The notes below the pieces were generated by a model. That model ran no database searches. It was given only the letters and a program-made list of their open reading frames with translations, and was not told the origin of the DNA. The position numbers and the translations under genes were made by a program. Shown here in pieces: positions 21,954-31,779 of a DNA stretch of 64,000 nucleotides; position 1 is the first letter of the stretch; every line of letters starts with the position of its first letter. This stretch comes from Morganella morganii_D (lineage in GTDB: Bacteria > Pseudomonadota > Gammaproteobacteria > Enterobacterales > Enterobacteriaceae), in contig CP173058.1 in NCBI GenBank assembly GCA_044772875.1, positions 2,914,001 to 2,978,000 on the forward strand. Reading direction: 5' to 3'.

Positions 21954-23120
21954 ATGGAAAAGGTCATGGTAATTGATGGTCTCCGCACCTCAATGGGTCG
22001 CTCAAAAAACGGTATATTCCGGCATGTCAGGGCGGAAACACTCTCAGCGGAAGTCATGAGCGCAGTGATAAAACGTAACAATGTCAATGCAGAAGATATT
22101 GATGACATTATCTGGGGTTGTGTGCAGCAGACAGGGGAACAGGGATTTAACATTGCCCGTCATGCGGCTCTGCTGACGGATATTCCGCATACTGTACCCG
22201 CAGTCACGGTTAACCGCCTGTGCGGTTCATCAATGCAGGCGCTGCATGATGCTGCCCGTCTAATCCAAACCGGGGATGGCAAACTGGTTCTCGCGGGCGG
22301 TGTTGAACATATGGGTCATATCCCGATGGCACACGGTATCGATATCAATCCGGCAGCCGCGTTGCACACGGCCAAAGCTTCCGGCATGATGGGATTAACC
22401 GCTGAAGCTCTGGCGCGTCAGTTTTCTGTCAGCCGTGAATCACAGGATGAATTTGCATTGCGTTCTCATCAGCGGGCTGCGCAGGCATTCCGTGACAACA
22501 GATTCAGCCATGAAATCCATCCGACTCAGGGACATAACCCTGCCGGAGTGCCTGTCACGGCCATCCGGGATGAAACCGTGCGGGATAACAACAGCCTGGC
22601 TGAGCTGGCGGCATTGCGTCCGGTGTTTGATCCGGTCAGCGGTACCGTTACTGCCGGTAATTCCTCAGCAATTTCAGATGGCGCATCAGTGACTCTGCTG
22701 GCCGGAGAGCACTATGCCCGCGAGTATGGCTTGTCTCCGAGAGCAGTTATACGGGCAATGAGCGTTACCGGCTGTGAACCGGCGCTGATGGGATACGGCC
22801 CGGTACAGGCAACACAGGTGGTACTGAAAAAAGCCGGGCTGACACTGACTGATATTGATGTTATCGAACTGAACGAAGCATTTGCCGCGCAGGCACTCGC
22901 CTGTCTGAAAGGTATGGGATTATCTGATCATTATGATGACAAAGTGAATCTGCATGGCGGCGCGATCGCACTCGGACATCCTCTCGGCTGTTCCGGAACC
23001 AGGATCATTAATTCACTGCTGACTGTCATGGAACAGCGGGACGCACAGTTTGGCCTGGCAACGATGTGTATTGGTTTCGGTCAGGGGATCGCAACCGTGA
23101 TTGAACGTGTTCCCGGCTGA
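21954..23120 (+). CDS. fadA: 3-ketoacyl-CoA thiolase, FadB partner
   Basis: The 388-residue beta subunit of the oxidation complex cleaves 3-ketoacyl-CoA. The acylated cysteine is in RLCGSSMQALHDAA, the His/Cys pair is in GGAIALGHPLGCSG and TMCIGFGQG, and NEAFAAQ is present. The frame is open further upstream inside fadB; the ATG at 21954 follows the fadB stop by 7 bp and gives the E. coli-like MEKVMVIDGLR start with TGAGG as ribosome site. Confidence 0.96.
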   Translation: MEKVMVIDGLRTSMGRSKNGIFRHVRAETLSAEVMSAVIKRNNVNAEDIDDIIWGCVQQTGEQGFNIARHAALLTDIPHTVPAVTVNRLCGSSMQALHDAARLIQTGDGKLVLAGGVEHMGHIPMAHGIDINPAAALHTAKASGMMGLTAEALARQFSVSRESQDEFALRSHQRAAQAFRDNRFSHEIHPTQGHNPAGVPVTAIRDETVRDNNSLAELAALRPVFDPVSGTVTAGNSSAISDGASVTLLAGEHYAREYGLSPRAVIRAMSVTGCEPALMGYGPVQATQVVLKKAGLTLTDIDVIELNEAFAAQALACLKGMGLSDHYDDKVNLHGGAIALGHPLGCSGTRIINSLLTVMEQRDAQFGLATMCIGFGQGIATVIERVPG

Positions 23121-23225
23121 TCACTGAGGGCTTTATAAACAACAGCGACATTTTCTGCTTCATCACACTGCACAATACGTCGCTGACACTGTTTTAATCG
23201 TTTAGCTGACCCGTTATCAGCATAC

Positions 23226-23254
23226 TCCCGCCGTCAGGGGGCGGGATTTTCTTT
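23226..23254 (+). terminator. Terminator of fadBA
   Basis: TCCCGCC/GGCGGGA stem (23226-23232 with 23240-23246) followed by TTTTCTTT. Confidence 0.8.
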
Positions 23255-23954
23255 AAATAAATTCGAACGCATCACCAAACAGACGGGCAGCATCTGCACC
23301 ACGCTCCTGACAGAAACGTTCACGGGCGATTTTGGCCATTTCAAAACGACCGGCAATATAGATATCTTTTCCGGCCAGTGAACCAAAGTCATCCAGAACA
23401 GCACTGAGTACAGTACCTGTCCGTCCGCGCCAGGTATCATCCGGCTGTTCAACAACAGGGATGACTTTCAGGTTAGGATGTGTTTCGGCAAGAGCCTGTA
23501 ATTCGCCAAGGTCATAGAGATAAACATGCTCTCTGGCACCCCAGTAAAAAGTAATATCACGTTGCGGTTTTTCTTCCAGTGCAGCCAGCAGAACAGAACG
23601 GGTGTAAGAAAAACCGGTTCCTCCGGCAATCAGGAGCATCGGTGCATCACTGTTTTCCCGGAACCAGGCTTTACCGTGCGGGATATCAATGGTTACCCGA
23701 CGGTTATCCAGGATCCGATCCATCACTGCCATCGCATAAAGATTGAATTCGGATGCACCGATGTGCAGCTCAATTTCTTTCTGTGATGACGGCGCGGATG
23801 CCATTGAGAACGGGCGTTTATCACGTTCATCCATTACTACCATCAGGTATTGCCCGGCTTTGAATGAAAAATCGCCATCCGGTAATAATTTTATGCGGTA
23901 TACCGTATCCGTTATAGATTCAACAGAGGTAACTTTGCAGTTTAACGTTGCCAT
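23253..23954 (-). CDS. fre: NAD(P)H-flavin reductase
   Basis: The 233-residue enzyme reduces free flavins with NAD(P)H and supports ferric reduction, ribonucleotide reductase activation and cobalamin reduction. FAD/flavin-binding residues lie in DKRPFSMAS, the NAD(P) domain starts at LLIAGGTGFSYTRS, and the family-typical end is AGRFEMAKIARERFC...LFGDAFEFI. I used the ATG at 23954 (MATLNCKVTSVES), not the in-frame one 12 bp earlier; ubiD ends 8 bp upstream, so the two are likely one unit. Confidence 0.95.
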   Translation of the reverse strand: MATLNCKVTSVESITDTVYRIKLLPDGDFSFKAGQYLMVVMDERDKRPFSMASAPSSQKEIELHIGASEFNLYAMAVMDRILDNRRVTIDIPHGKAWFRENSDAPMLLIAGGTGFSYTRSVLLAALEEKPQRDITFYWGAREHVYLYDLGELQALAETHPNLKVIPVVEQPDDTWRGRTGTVLSAVLDDFGSLAGKDIYIAGRFEMAKIARERFCQERGADAARLFGDAFEFI

Positions 23955-23962
23955 GTGCTCCC

Positions 23963-25435
23963 TCAATTATTGAGAATATTTAATTCATCCCATAAGGCGT
24001 CAACGCGTTGTCTGACTTCATCGGTCATGACAATCGGTTTACCCCATTCACGCGAGGTTTCGCCGGGCCATTTATTTGTTGCATCAAGCCCCATCTTCGA
24101 CCCCAGCCCCGATACCGGAGACGCAAAATCGAGATAGTCAATCGGGGTATTCTCCATCATCACCGTGTCCCGGGCCGGATCCATCCGGGTGGTAATCGCC
24201 CAGATCACATCATTCCAGTCACGGGCATTGATATCATCATCGCAGACAATCACAAATTTAGTGTACATAAATTGCCGTAAATACGACCAGACACCCATCA
24301 TGACCCGCTTTGCATGTCCCGCATACTGCTTTTTCATGGTGACAACGGCCAGGCGGTATGAACATCCTTCCGGCGGCAGATAGAAATCCACGATTTCCGG
24401 GAATTGTTTCTGCAGAATCGGCACCAGCACTTCGTTCAGTGCCACACCCAGTGTCGCCGGTTCATCCGGTGGCCTGCCGGTATAGGTTGAATGATAGATA
24501 GGCTCATCACGCTGGGTAATATGTGTGACAGTAAAGACAGGGAAATCATCAACTTCATTATAATAACCGGTATGATCCCCATAAGGCCCTTCCGGTGCTG
24601 TTTCGCCCGGTTCAATATACCCTTCGAGGATAATTTCAGCGCCGGCAGGAACTTCCAGGTCATTCGAAATGCATTTCACCACTTCGGACTTATTACCGCG
24701 AAGTAACCCGGCAAATGCATATTCGGACAGTGTATCCGGAACCGGTGTCACCGCCCCGAGAATTGTCGCGGGATCAGCACCCAGAGCCACCGCAACCGGG
24801 AAACGTTCACCAGGATGTGCCTGACACCATTCCTGAAAATCGAGTGCGCCGCCGCGGTGCGATAACCAGCGCATAATCAGTTTATTTTTCCCCAGCACCT
24901 GCTGGCGGTAAATACCTAAATTCTGACGATCTTTAAACGGCCCCCGGGTGACAGTCAGCCCCCAAGTAATAAGCGGTGCCGCATCATCCGGCCAGCAGTG
25001 CATAACCGGAATTTTTGTCAGATCCACGTCATCGCCGGTGAAAACATGCGTCTGACACGGCGCGGAACTCAGCCGCTTGGTCGGCATATTCAGAACCTGC
25101 TTAAACTTCGGCAGCTTATTGATAAGATCGCGGAACCCTTTCGGCGGATCAGGTTCTTTCAGGAAAGCCAGTAGTTTGCCGACATCATGCAGTGCTTTAA
25201 CATCCTCCTGCCCCATTCCCATCGCAACCCGTTTGGTTGTGCCGAACAGATTACAAAGCACCGGCATTGCATAACCTTTCGGATTTTCAAACAGCAATGC
25301 AGGGCCGCCTGCACGCAGGGTGCGATCAGCAATTTCCGTCATTTCGAGGTAAGGATCAACTTCAGTTTTGATCCGTTTAAGCTCGCCCTGACTTTCCAGA
25401 ATGGTGAGAAAATCTCTCAGGTCCCGATATTTCAT
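23963..25435 (-). CDS. ubiD: 3-polyprenyl-4-hydroxybenzoate decarboxylase
   Basis: The 490-residue enzyme decarboxylates the polyprenylated benzoate ring in ubiquinone synthesis using prenylated FMN made by UbiX. The E-x-x-P-type active-site region is seen in PEGPYGDHTGYY, with Arg/Glu residues in YRQQVLGKNKLIMRW. It ends with the standard DATNKWPGETSREWG segment. Length matches E. coli (497). Confidence 0.96.
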   Translation of the reverse strand: MKYRDLRDFLTILESQGELKRIKTEVDPYLEMTEIADRTLRAGGPALLFENPKGYAMPVLCNLFGTTKRVAMGMGQEDVKALHDVGKLLAFLKEPDPPKGFRDLINKLPKFKQVLNMPTKRLSSAPCQTHVFTGDDVDLTKIPVMHCWPDDAAPLITWGLTVTRGPFKDRQNLGIYRQQVLGKNKLIMRWLSHRGGALDFQEWCQAHPGERFPVAVALGADPATILGAVTPVPDTLSEYAFAGLLRGNKSEVVKCISNDLEVPAGAEIILEGYIEPGETAPEGPYGDHTGYYNEVDDFPVFTVTHITQRDEPIYHSTYTGRPPDEPATLGVALNEVLVPILQKQFPEIVDFYLPPEGCSYRLAVVTMKKQYAGHAKRVMMGVWSYLRQFMYTKFVIVCDDDINARDWNDVIWAITTRMDPARDTVMMENTPIDYLDFASPVSGLGSKMGLDATNKWPGETSREWGKPIVMTDEVRQRVDALWDELNILNN

Positions 25436-25508
25436 TATGTTATTAATCTGTCAGCAGGTGGAAGGGACTCCATTATAGGAATCCCGCCCACTGTTACAAG
25501 TACAGGGA

Positions 25509-26234
25509 TCAGCAGCAGCGGAACGGAACCCATTCCGTCAGAGCACTGGTATCAAATTGTTCCGGGAATGTTTTGTTGTGCTGAAAGAGTTTAAATCCTT
25601 CATTTTTGCCGCTGAAATAATGCAGCTCATCTCCGGTAATATGGAAGCCGCTGCCTTCACGCAGCGCCACAACAATCTCATCCGGGTTGATGGCGCAGAA
25701 TTCCGCAATCCGCTCATCACGGGTTTCCCCCATTTGGCCACTGATGACAGCATCAATATAATGGGGGTTAATCTGGACAGGAAACAGCCCCAGAGACGGC
25801 ATCACCACACAGTTACGCACCGGCATATCATTGGTGGTCCGGATACTCGGTGTGGCAACATTACATCCGGCACTCCAGCCGATATACGGAATATTTCGTT
25901 CACGGACCGCGCGCTGAATAGGAACAACCAGGCCATTTTCATGCAGTAACTGATTCAGCAACCAGGTATTTCCGCCGCTGACAAGAATACATTCTGCATT
26001 TTCGACAGCCCGGACCGGGGAATCAAAGTGTTCAATGCAGGTAACATCAATACCCAGTGCTTCGGAGAGTTCACGGGCACGCTGGTCATGATCGGCTCGG
26101 ATAACCGCATACGCAATCAGCACCGCAGAGCTTATCCCGCGGGTTTGTATCATTGCCCGAATGCGATCCTGTGCATAGCTCAGCCATTGCGGATTACCGG
26201 AAAGTTTGCCGTTACTGAGTAAAAAAACGTCCAT
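25509..26234 (-). CDS. pepE: Peptidase E (alpha-aspartyl dipeptidase), S51 family
   Basis: A 241-residue cytoplasmic serine peptidase that splits Asp-Xaa dipeptides. The nucleophile lies in YIGWSAGCN and the motif VSGGNTWLL precedes it; TIRTTNDMP and FPVQINPHY are conserved. Two ATGs are possible: 26240 and 26234. AAGG is 9 bp before the second and only about 3 bp before the first, so I chose 26234. The C-terminal tail is slightly longer than the E. coli enzyme (229). Confidence 0.9.
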   Translation of the reverse strand: MDVFLLSNGKLSGNPQWLSYAQDRIRAMIQTRGISSAVLIAYAVIRADHDQRARELSEALGIDVTCIEHFDSPVRAVENAECILVSGGNTWLLNQLLHENGLVVPIQRAVRERNIPYIGWSAGCNVATPSIRTTNDMPVRNCVVMPSLGLFPVQINPHYIDAVISGQMGETRDERIAEFCAINPDEIVVALREGSGFHITGDELHYFSGKNEGFKLFQHNKTFPEQFDTSALTEWVPFRCC

Positions 26235-26438
26235 CAACATTGCCCTTATTATTCTGTCATTATAAATGGATAATTAGTTTATAACCCATTAAATGACATC
26301 ATTCTACGGCAAAAAGCAACTCAAATAAGGGACTGAATTCACACTCATTTGTCTTAAATCGTCATTTGCTGCATTCATAGTAAAACAAATTTGTTATTAT
26401 CAGGCTTTATATAAGCCCCGTCTGTGTTGGATAGAGTA

Positions 26439-26930
26439 ATGAAGGATTGGTATTTATTGTACTGCAAACGCGGACAACTTCCGCGGGCAATGGAACATTT
26501 GCAGCGGCAGCAGGTGGAATGCCTGACACCTATGGCGAATATTGAAAAAGTGGTTCGCGGCAAACGTGTGACTGTCAATGAGCCCTTATTCCCGAATTAT
26601 CTGTTTATCTCTTTTGATCCCGAAACTATCCATACAACCACGATTAATTCAACGCGTGGTGTAAATCATTTCGTCCGTTTCGGGCGGCTGCCTGCGGTTG
26701 TTCCTGCATCATTGATTGAAGAGCTGAAAAATGCCGAATGTATCAGCTTGTCAGAGCAAAATGTTCCTCAGCCCGGGGATATTGTGGAAATCACCGAAGG
26801 GATGTTTAAAGGCCTGGAAGCTATTTATCAGGAACCGGATGGCGAAACCCGTTCAGTACTGTTACTGACACTGATCAGTAAGGAACTGACCAAAAAAGTG
26901 GACAACTCCAGCTTTATCAGGAAATGCTGA
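26439..26930 (+). CDS. rfaH: Transcription antitermination factor RfaH
   Basis: The 163-residue NusG paralogue is recruited at ops sites to enhance long LPS, capsule, secretion and conjugation operons. The NGN domain (MKDWYLLYCKRGQLPRAMEHL; PLFPNYLFISFDP; STRGVNHFVRFG) is followed by the C-terminal domain that switches fold (PGDIVEITEGMFKGLEAI). The open frame extends to a TTG 15 bp earlier; the ATG gives the normal start. No ops sequence is seen in this window. Confidence 0.96.
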   Translation: MKDWYLLYCKRGQLPRAMEHLQRQQVECLTPMANIEKVVRGKRVTVNEPLFPNYLFISFDPETIHTTTINSTRGVNHFVRFGRLPAVVPASLIEELKNAECISLSEQNVPQPGDIVEITEGMFKGLEAIYQEPDGETRSVLLLTLISKELTKKVDNSSFIRKC

Positions 26931-26952
26931 CCATTTGCCACGGCTCAGAAAC

Positions 26953-26982
26953 AAAAACCGCCCCGTTGTTAAGGCGGTTTTT
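26953..26982. terminator. Bidirectional terminator between rfaH and tatC
   Basis: AAAACCGCC/GGCGGTTTT stem (26954-26962 with 26973-26981), flanked by A and T runs, between converging genes. Confidence 0.88.
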
Positions 26983-27000
26983 ATCTGACACGGTATCGCG

Positions 27001-27756
27001 TTACTCTTCGGCTTCTTCATCCTGTGGTTGTGCTTTACTGCGCGGTACATAGAAACGGGCAAAGAACACACCAACTTCAAACAGCAGATACATCGGGATA
27101 GCCAATAGTGTCTGCGAAAATACATCCGGCGGCGTCAGCAGCATTCCCACCACAAAAGCCCCGACCAGAATATACGGCCGCTTCTGCTTCAGTGAGGCAA
27201 CGGTTGTTGCACCACTCCAGCACATCAGAATGATGGCTATCGGAACCTCAAAGGAGATACCAAACGCCATGAAAAGCGCCATAACAAAGCTGAGATAGTT
27301 ATTAATATCCGTCGCGATGACCACATTCTGTGGTGCTGTCGAGGTAAAAAAACCAAACGCCAGAGGAAAGACAACAAAGTACGCGAATGCCATCCCCATA
27401 TAAAAAAGCACGGTGCTGAAAAACAGCAGCGGCATTAATAACCGGCGTTCATGCTTATACAACGCCGGTGCGATAAAAGCCCAGACCTGATACAGAATAT
27501 ACGGTGCCGAAATAAAAATAGAGACCATAATGGTCAGCTTAATCGGCGCCAGGAACGGTGATGCAACATCCGTTGCTATCATGTTCGAGCCCTGCGGCAA
27601 TTTGCTCACCAGCGGCGATGATACCAGCTGATAGATGTCATTTGAGAAATACGCCAGCGCAACAAACACAACAAAGACAGCAATCAGACTGTTGAGGATG
27701 CGTTTTCGTAATTCAATTAAATGAGCGATCAGCGGTTGCGTGTCTTCAACAGCCAT
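27001..27756 (-). CDS. tatC: Twin-arginine translocase subunit TatC
   Basis: The 251-residue inner-membrane receptor recognises twin-arginine signal peptides. It has six predicted helices, the N-terminal HLIELRKR signature, the FxxExP motif (GISFEVPIAI), and an acidic C-tail. Last gene of tatABC. The tatD gene that often follows in E. coli is absent; rfaH comes next instead. Confidence 0.97.
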   Translation of the reverse strand: MAVEDTQPLIAHLIELRKRILNSLIAVFVVFVALAYFSNDIYQLVSSPLVSKLPQGSNMIATDVASPFLAPIKLTIMVSIFISAPYILYQVWAFIAPALYKHERRLLMPLLFFSTVLFYMGMAFAYFVVFPLAFGFFTSTAPQNVVIATDINNYLSFVMALFMAFGISFEVPIAIILMCWSGATTVASLKQKRPYILVGAFVVGMLLTPPDVFSQTLLAIPMYLLFEVGVFFARFYVPRSKAQPQDEEAEE

Positions 27757-27778
27757 AACGTACTTTTACCGTAATCTA

Positions 27779-28294
27779 TTAATGTTTCTGTGAATCTGAC
27801 GCGGCAACAGTTACCGGTGACTGTACTTGTTCAGTGTCACTGACTTCCGGTGATAGGCCGGCAGGGAATTTCTCAGCAGCAGCCGGAGCCGGATTTTCCG
27901 CCGCCGGTATGCCGGCTGAAGCCGGACGGGCAGGCGGGATTTCAATTTCCTGGTCAGCCAGTGCTTCCGGATCAAGCTGCTTTTTCAGTGTATCCACCGG
28001 TTCCTGATAAGAGCGGCGCAATGTATCCGCTGCCTCTTTCAGTTCATCCATCGACGCCTTCAATTCAGGTGAAATCGCTTTACCGGCCTGCTCTTCCATC
28101 TTTTTCAGGTTATCCTGCAATTCCTGAAGCTTGAGTTCCTGAGTCAGTTCATTCTGCACATTAGCAGCCATTGAACGCATCACACGGATCCAGCCGGCTA
28201 CTGTTTTCACAGCAACCGGGAGACGCTCAGGTCCCAGAACCACAAGTCCGATAACCAATACTAAGATCAGTTCACCAAAACCGATGTCAAACAC
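27779..28294 (-). CDS. tatB: Twin-arginine translocase subunit TatB
   Basis: A 171-residue protein with one N-terminal transmembrane helix (FDIGFGELILVLVIGLVVLGPERLP, conserved GPERLP hinge), an amphipathic helix, a coiled-coil-prone stretch and a Pro/Ala-rich tail. It pairs with TatC in the receptor complex. It starts 3 bp after tatA and ends 22 bp before tatC. Confidence 0.95.
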   Translation of the reverse strand: MFDIGFGELILVLVIGLVVLGPERLPVAVKTVAGWIRVMRSMAANVQNELTQELKLQELQDNLKKMEEQAGKAISPELKASMDELKEAADTLRRSYQEPVDTLKKQLDPEALADQEIEIPPARPASAGIPAAENPAPAAAEKFPAGLSPEVSDTEQVQSPVTVAASDSQKH

Positions 28295-28297
28295 GGG

Positions 28298-28558
28298 TTA
28301 TACCTGCTCTTTGTTTTTATTCTCTGGCTGCTCAGCTGAATCAGCTTTCTTTTCGGCGATATTTTTTTGTTCAAAATCCGCGTCTTTTCCGGCTGTTGTT
28401 GTATCTGCTTTGTTCTGATCGTCATCACCGATTGCTTTTTTGAAGCCTTTGATAGATGCGCCTAAATCAGACCCCAGTGTACGGAGTTTGTTTGTTCCGA
28501 ACAGGAGTACAACAATCACAGCAATAATTAACAATTGCCAAATATTAATACCGGCCAT
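28298..28558 (-). CDS. tatA: Twin-arginine translocase subunit TatA
   Basis: An 86-residue pore-forming subunit. The N-terminal helix is INIWQLLIIAVIVVLLFG, followed by the FGTNKLRTLGSDLG hinge and amphipathic helix, then a charged tail rich in Lys, Asp and Glu. First gene of the tat set; ubiB ends 105 bp upstream. Confidence 0.95.
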   Translation of the reverse strand: MAGINIWQLLIIAVIVVLLFGTNKLRTLGSDLGASIKGFKKAIGDDDQNKADTTTAGKDADFEQKNIAEKKADSAEQPENKNKEQV

Positions 28559-28663
28559 TAGTTTTACCTCAAATTGATATGGACCTACTTATTTCATTAT
28601 ATACAACCACAGCCGTATACGGAAATACACAACACAGGTTGAAACTTTGTTTTAACTCAACCT

Positions 28664-30301
28664 TTACTTCATTTTACCGGATTGCCACCATCCTGTTACC
28701 CAGGTGAGCGCACCAAAAAACATCAGAATCCATGGCGCAACAGGTGCACCGGCCAAGTAGAACAGGCTGGCGCAGATAAACAGTGTTGCCCCTATTCCCA
28801 GCGAAAAATTCGCTTTCCGCTGAACAGACTGCTGCTGTTTCATCTGTTCTGTCAACCGTTCAACACCGGATTGCAGACGGCGCTGCTGTTTCAGGCTGTC
28901 ATACACCAGCTCCGGTAATTCCGGCAGCTTTTCTGCCCAAAATGGCGCTTTTTCTTTGATTCCGCGGATCACCGCTTTCATACCAATCTGACTTTTCAGC
29001 CACGATTCAAGAAACGGCTTCGCGGTTTTCCACAGATCCAGTTGCGGATAGAGCTGACGTCCCAGCCCCTCAACATACAACAGAGTTTTTTGTAATAAAA
29101 CCAGTTGCGGCTGAACTTCCATATTAAAGCGCCGGGCAGTATTAAACAGATTCAGCAGCACATGACCAAAAGAGATCTCTGCCAGCGGTTTTTCAAAAAT
29201 CGGCTCACATACCGTGCGGATGGCGAATTCAAAATCTTCCACATTGGTATCCGGCGGCACCCAGCCGGAATCCACATGCAGTTCAGCCACCTTACGGTAG
29301 TCCCGGTTAAAGAAGGCAACAAAGTTTTCAGCGAGATAGCGCTTATCTTCTTTATTCAGTGAGCCGACGATACCGCAGTCGATGCCGATATACTGAGGAT
29401 CTTCCGGGTGCTCACGACTGACAAAAATATTGCCCGGATGCATATCCGCATGGAAGAAGCTGTCGCGGAAAACCTGAGTGAAAAAGACCTGCACGCCGCG
29501 CTCGGCCAACAACTTCATGTTTGTGCCCTGCTCATGCAGAGCCGCAATGTCGGAAACCGGAATACCGTAGATTCTCTCCATGATCAGCACATTCTCACGG
29601 CAGAGATCCGGATAAACCTCCGGCACATAGAGCATCGGACTGTTTTCAAAATTGCGCCGCAACTGAATGGCATTAGCCGCTTCGCGTTGCAGATTCAGTT
29701 CATCCAGCAGCGTTTTTTCATACTCGCGGACAACCTCTTTCGGCCGCAGACGTCTGCCGTCCGGTAACAGCGGAACCATATTCGCCAGCCGGTACATCAG
29801 ATGAATATCAGCCTGAATCACCGGCAGAATATCCGGACGGATCACCTTCAGCACCACAGCCTGCCCGTTTTCTTTCAGCACCGCAGTGTGTACCTGCGCA
29901 ATCGAGGCGGATGCCAGCGGTGTGATATCAAAATCATCAAACCAGGTTTCCACCGGCCCTTCCAGGGCATCCTCAATAGTTTTTTTCGCCAGGTTACCGT
30001 CAAACGATGAAACACGATCCTGCAACAGCGCGAGCTGATCAGCAATGGCCGGCGGGAATAAATCCCGGCGGGTGGAGAGCATCTGCCCGAATTTTATCCA
30101 TACCGGCCCCAGTTCCTGCAAAGCCAGACGCAGACGCTCCCCCAGCACTTTGTCTTTATGCTTGTTCGGTATCCAGAACAGTGAACGGCGCCAGAGACGA
30201 ATTGCCCAGCTCAGGCGGTTTTTAGGGATCAGTTCATCCAGACCGTAATTCAGGAGAGTACGGATGATAAAATAGAGGCGTTTTATTTCACTCGGTCTCA
30301 T
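28664..30301 (-). CDS. ubiB: Ubiquinone biosynthesis ATPase-like kinase UbiB
   Basis: A 545-residue membrane-bound ADCK/UbiB atypical kinase needed for coenzyme Q synthesis. The KxGQ motif (IKFGQMLSTRRD), the A-rich loop (PLASASIAQVH), a lysine in VVLKVIRPD, the catalytic FHADMHPGN and the metal-binding IGIDCGIVG are visible, with two C-terminal membrane helices. The frame is open 47 codons further upstream; the ATG at 30301 matches the family start (MRPSEIKRLYFII). It overlaps ubiJ by 14 bp. Confidence 0.96.
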   Translation of the reverse strand: MRPSEIKRLYFIIRTLLNYGLDELIPKNRLSWAIRLWRRSLFWIPNKHKDKVLGERLRLALQELGPVWIKFGQMLSTRRDLFPPAIADQLALLQDRVSSFDGNLAKKTIEDALEGPVETWFDDFDITPLASASIAQVHTAVLKENGQAVVLKVIRPDILPVIQADIHLMYRLANMVPLLPDGRRLRPKEVVREYEKTLLDELNLQREAANAIQLRRNFENSPMLYVPEVYPDLCRENVLIMERIYGIPVSDIAALHEQGTNMKLLAERGVQVFFTQVFRDSFFHADMHPGNIFVSREHPEDPQYIGIDCGIVGSLNKEDKRYLAENFVAFFNRDYRKVAELHVDSGWVPPDTNVEDFEFAIRTVCEPIFEKPLAEISFGHVLLNLFNTARRFNMEVQPQLVLLQKTLLYVEGLGRQLYPQLDLWKTAKPFLESWLKSQIGMKAVIRGIKEKAPFWAEKLPELPELVYDSLKQQRRLQSGVERLTEQMKQQQSVQRKANFSLGIGATLFICASLFYLAGAPVAPWILMFFGALTWVTGWWQSGKMK

Positions 30302-30962
30302 ACCCGGTTCCTGCTCTTTTTTCCAGACGGGCGAGGCGTGCCTCAAGTTCATCTGCGATTTGTGCAACATCTGCAACTTCATCACAGAAATGGGCGGCTT
30401 CCAGGACGGAAGGTGCCAGCGCCCATTCGCGGGTGACTGCACCGGTCAGATACTCCTGCTGACGACATACCGCCCTGCGGATAAACTGCCCGCCTTTTAC
30501 CGCAATCTGTGTCACTGTCTGCGCGGCAATATCACCGGTATACGGCGCCAGATAATGTGCCGGGTCCCATTCCGCCATATCCAGCAATGCTGAAAAATGC
30601 TGAATAACCTGCATATCGCCGTCAATAATGACATCACCCTGCCGGATCAGGGCTGAAAGCTGTTGTTTATCTTTCAGTTTCAGCAACGTGAGAAAACGGG
30701 TTTGCAGCACACAGTCTGCCGGGTCTTCCCGGCAGGAAATCACATCCAGCTGTTTTTCACTGAAAATCAGCGTGAACTGCACATCCGGCTCTGTCAGCCG
30801 GAGTGTCAGTGTTTTTCCGGTCAGACGGGCACGGGCCGGTTTCAGTACAGCTTCGCTGTACAACAACCGGTTGAGTACTGTTTCCAGAAATCCGGCAACC
30901 ACAGGATAAAGTACCTGCGGACTGACAGGAGACGGAATATTTTCTGCAAACGTATCAGCCAT
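30288..30962 (-). CDS. ubiJ: Ubiquinone biosynthesis accessory factor UbiJ (SCP2 domain)
   Basis: A 224-residue protein with an SCP2 lipid-binding domain. It is part of the soluble Ubi complex that handles hydrophobic intermediates. The conserved part includes ALIRQGDVIIDGDMQVIQHF and DPAHYLAPYTGDIAAQ, followed by a C-terminal coiled coil. I chose the ATG at 30962 (MADTFAENIPSP), which follows ubiE closely; 11 further codons upstream lack support. Confidence 0.92.
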   Translation of the reverse strand: MADTFAENIPSPVSPQVLYPVVAGFLETVLNRLLYSEAVLKPARARLTGKTLTLRLTEPDVQFTLIFSEKQLDVISCREDPADCVLQTRFLTLLKLKDKQQLSALIRQGDVIIDGDMQVIQHFSALLDMAEWDPAHYLAPYTGDIAAQTVTQIAVKGGQFIRRAVCRQQEYLTGAVTREWALAPSVLEAAHFCDEVADVAQIADELEARLARLEKRAGTGYETE

Positions 30963-30963
30963 A

Positions 30964-31719
30964 TCAGAATTTGAATCCTTTATGCAGCGCCACAATGCCG
31001 CCGGTCATATTGGTGTAGGAAACATACTCAAATCCGGCATTTTCCATCATACCTTTCAGAGTTTCCTGATCCGGATGCATGCGGATAGATTCAGCAAGAT
31101 AGCGGTAACTGTCCGCATCATTTACGACCGCCTGCCCGATACGCGGCAGTACGTGGAAGGAATACGCGTCATACACTTTGCTCAGCGGTTCAAGCACCGG
31201 TTTGGAGAATTCCAGCACCAGAAGACGACCACCCGGTTTTAACACACGGAACATGGAGCGAAGTGCTTTGTCTTTATCGGTAACATTACGCAGCCCGAAA
31301 GAGATAATGATGCAGTTGAAGTAATCATCCGGAAACGGCAGTTCTTCGGCATTCGCCTGAACATAGCTCACATTGCCGACAACCCCGTGGTTACGCAGTT
31401 TTTCCCGGCCCATTTTCAGCATGGAGTCGTTGATATCCGCGAGGATCACCTGACCGTTTTCACCGACCATACGGGAGAATTTTGCAGTGAAGTCACCGGT
31501 TCCCCCGGCAAGATCCAGCACCCGCTGGCCGCGGCGAACACCACTGGCATCAATAGTAAAACGTTTCCAGACACGGTGGATGCCGAAAGACATCAGGTCA
31601 TTCATCAGATCGTATTTTGCAGCGACAGAATGAAAGACGTTCGCCACCATACCTGCTTTTTCGTTTCTGTTAACAGTGCGAAAACCAAAATCGATTGTAT
31701 CCCGTGATTGCTCTTCCAT
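30964..31719 (-). CDS. ubiE: Ubiquinone/menaquinone C-methyltransferase
   Basis: A 251-residue SAM-dependent methyltransferase acting in both ubiquinone and menaquinone pathways. SAM-binding motif VLDLAGGTGDF, NAEELPFPD, and the family signatures YDLMNDLMSFGIHRVWKR and GGIVALHKGFKF are present. The ATG at 31719 (MEEQSRDTIDFGF) gives exactly the E. coli length. It leads the ubiEJB set. Confidence 0.97.
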   Translation of the reverse strand: MEEQSRDTIDFGFRTVNRNEKAGMVANVFHSVAAKYDLMNDLMSFGIHRVWKRFTIDASGVRRGQRVLDLAGGTGDFTAKFSRMVGENGQVILADINDSMLKMGREKLRNHGVVGNVSYVQANAEELPFPDDYFNCIIISFGLRNVTDKDKALRSMFRVLKPGGRLLVLEFSKPVLEPLSKVYDAYSFHVLPRIGQAVVNDADSYRYLAESIRMHPDQETLKGMMENAGFEYVSYTNMTGGIVALHKGFKF

Positions 31720-31779
31720 TCTCTTCTTGCCTGTTTTGCCTGAGTGCATGAATTAGTGATCGGAAAAGTGTATCAGCCT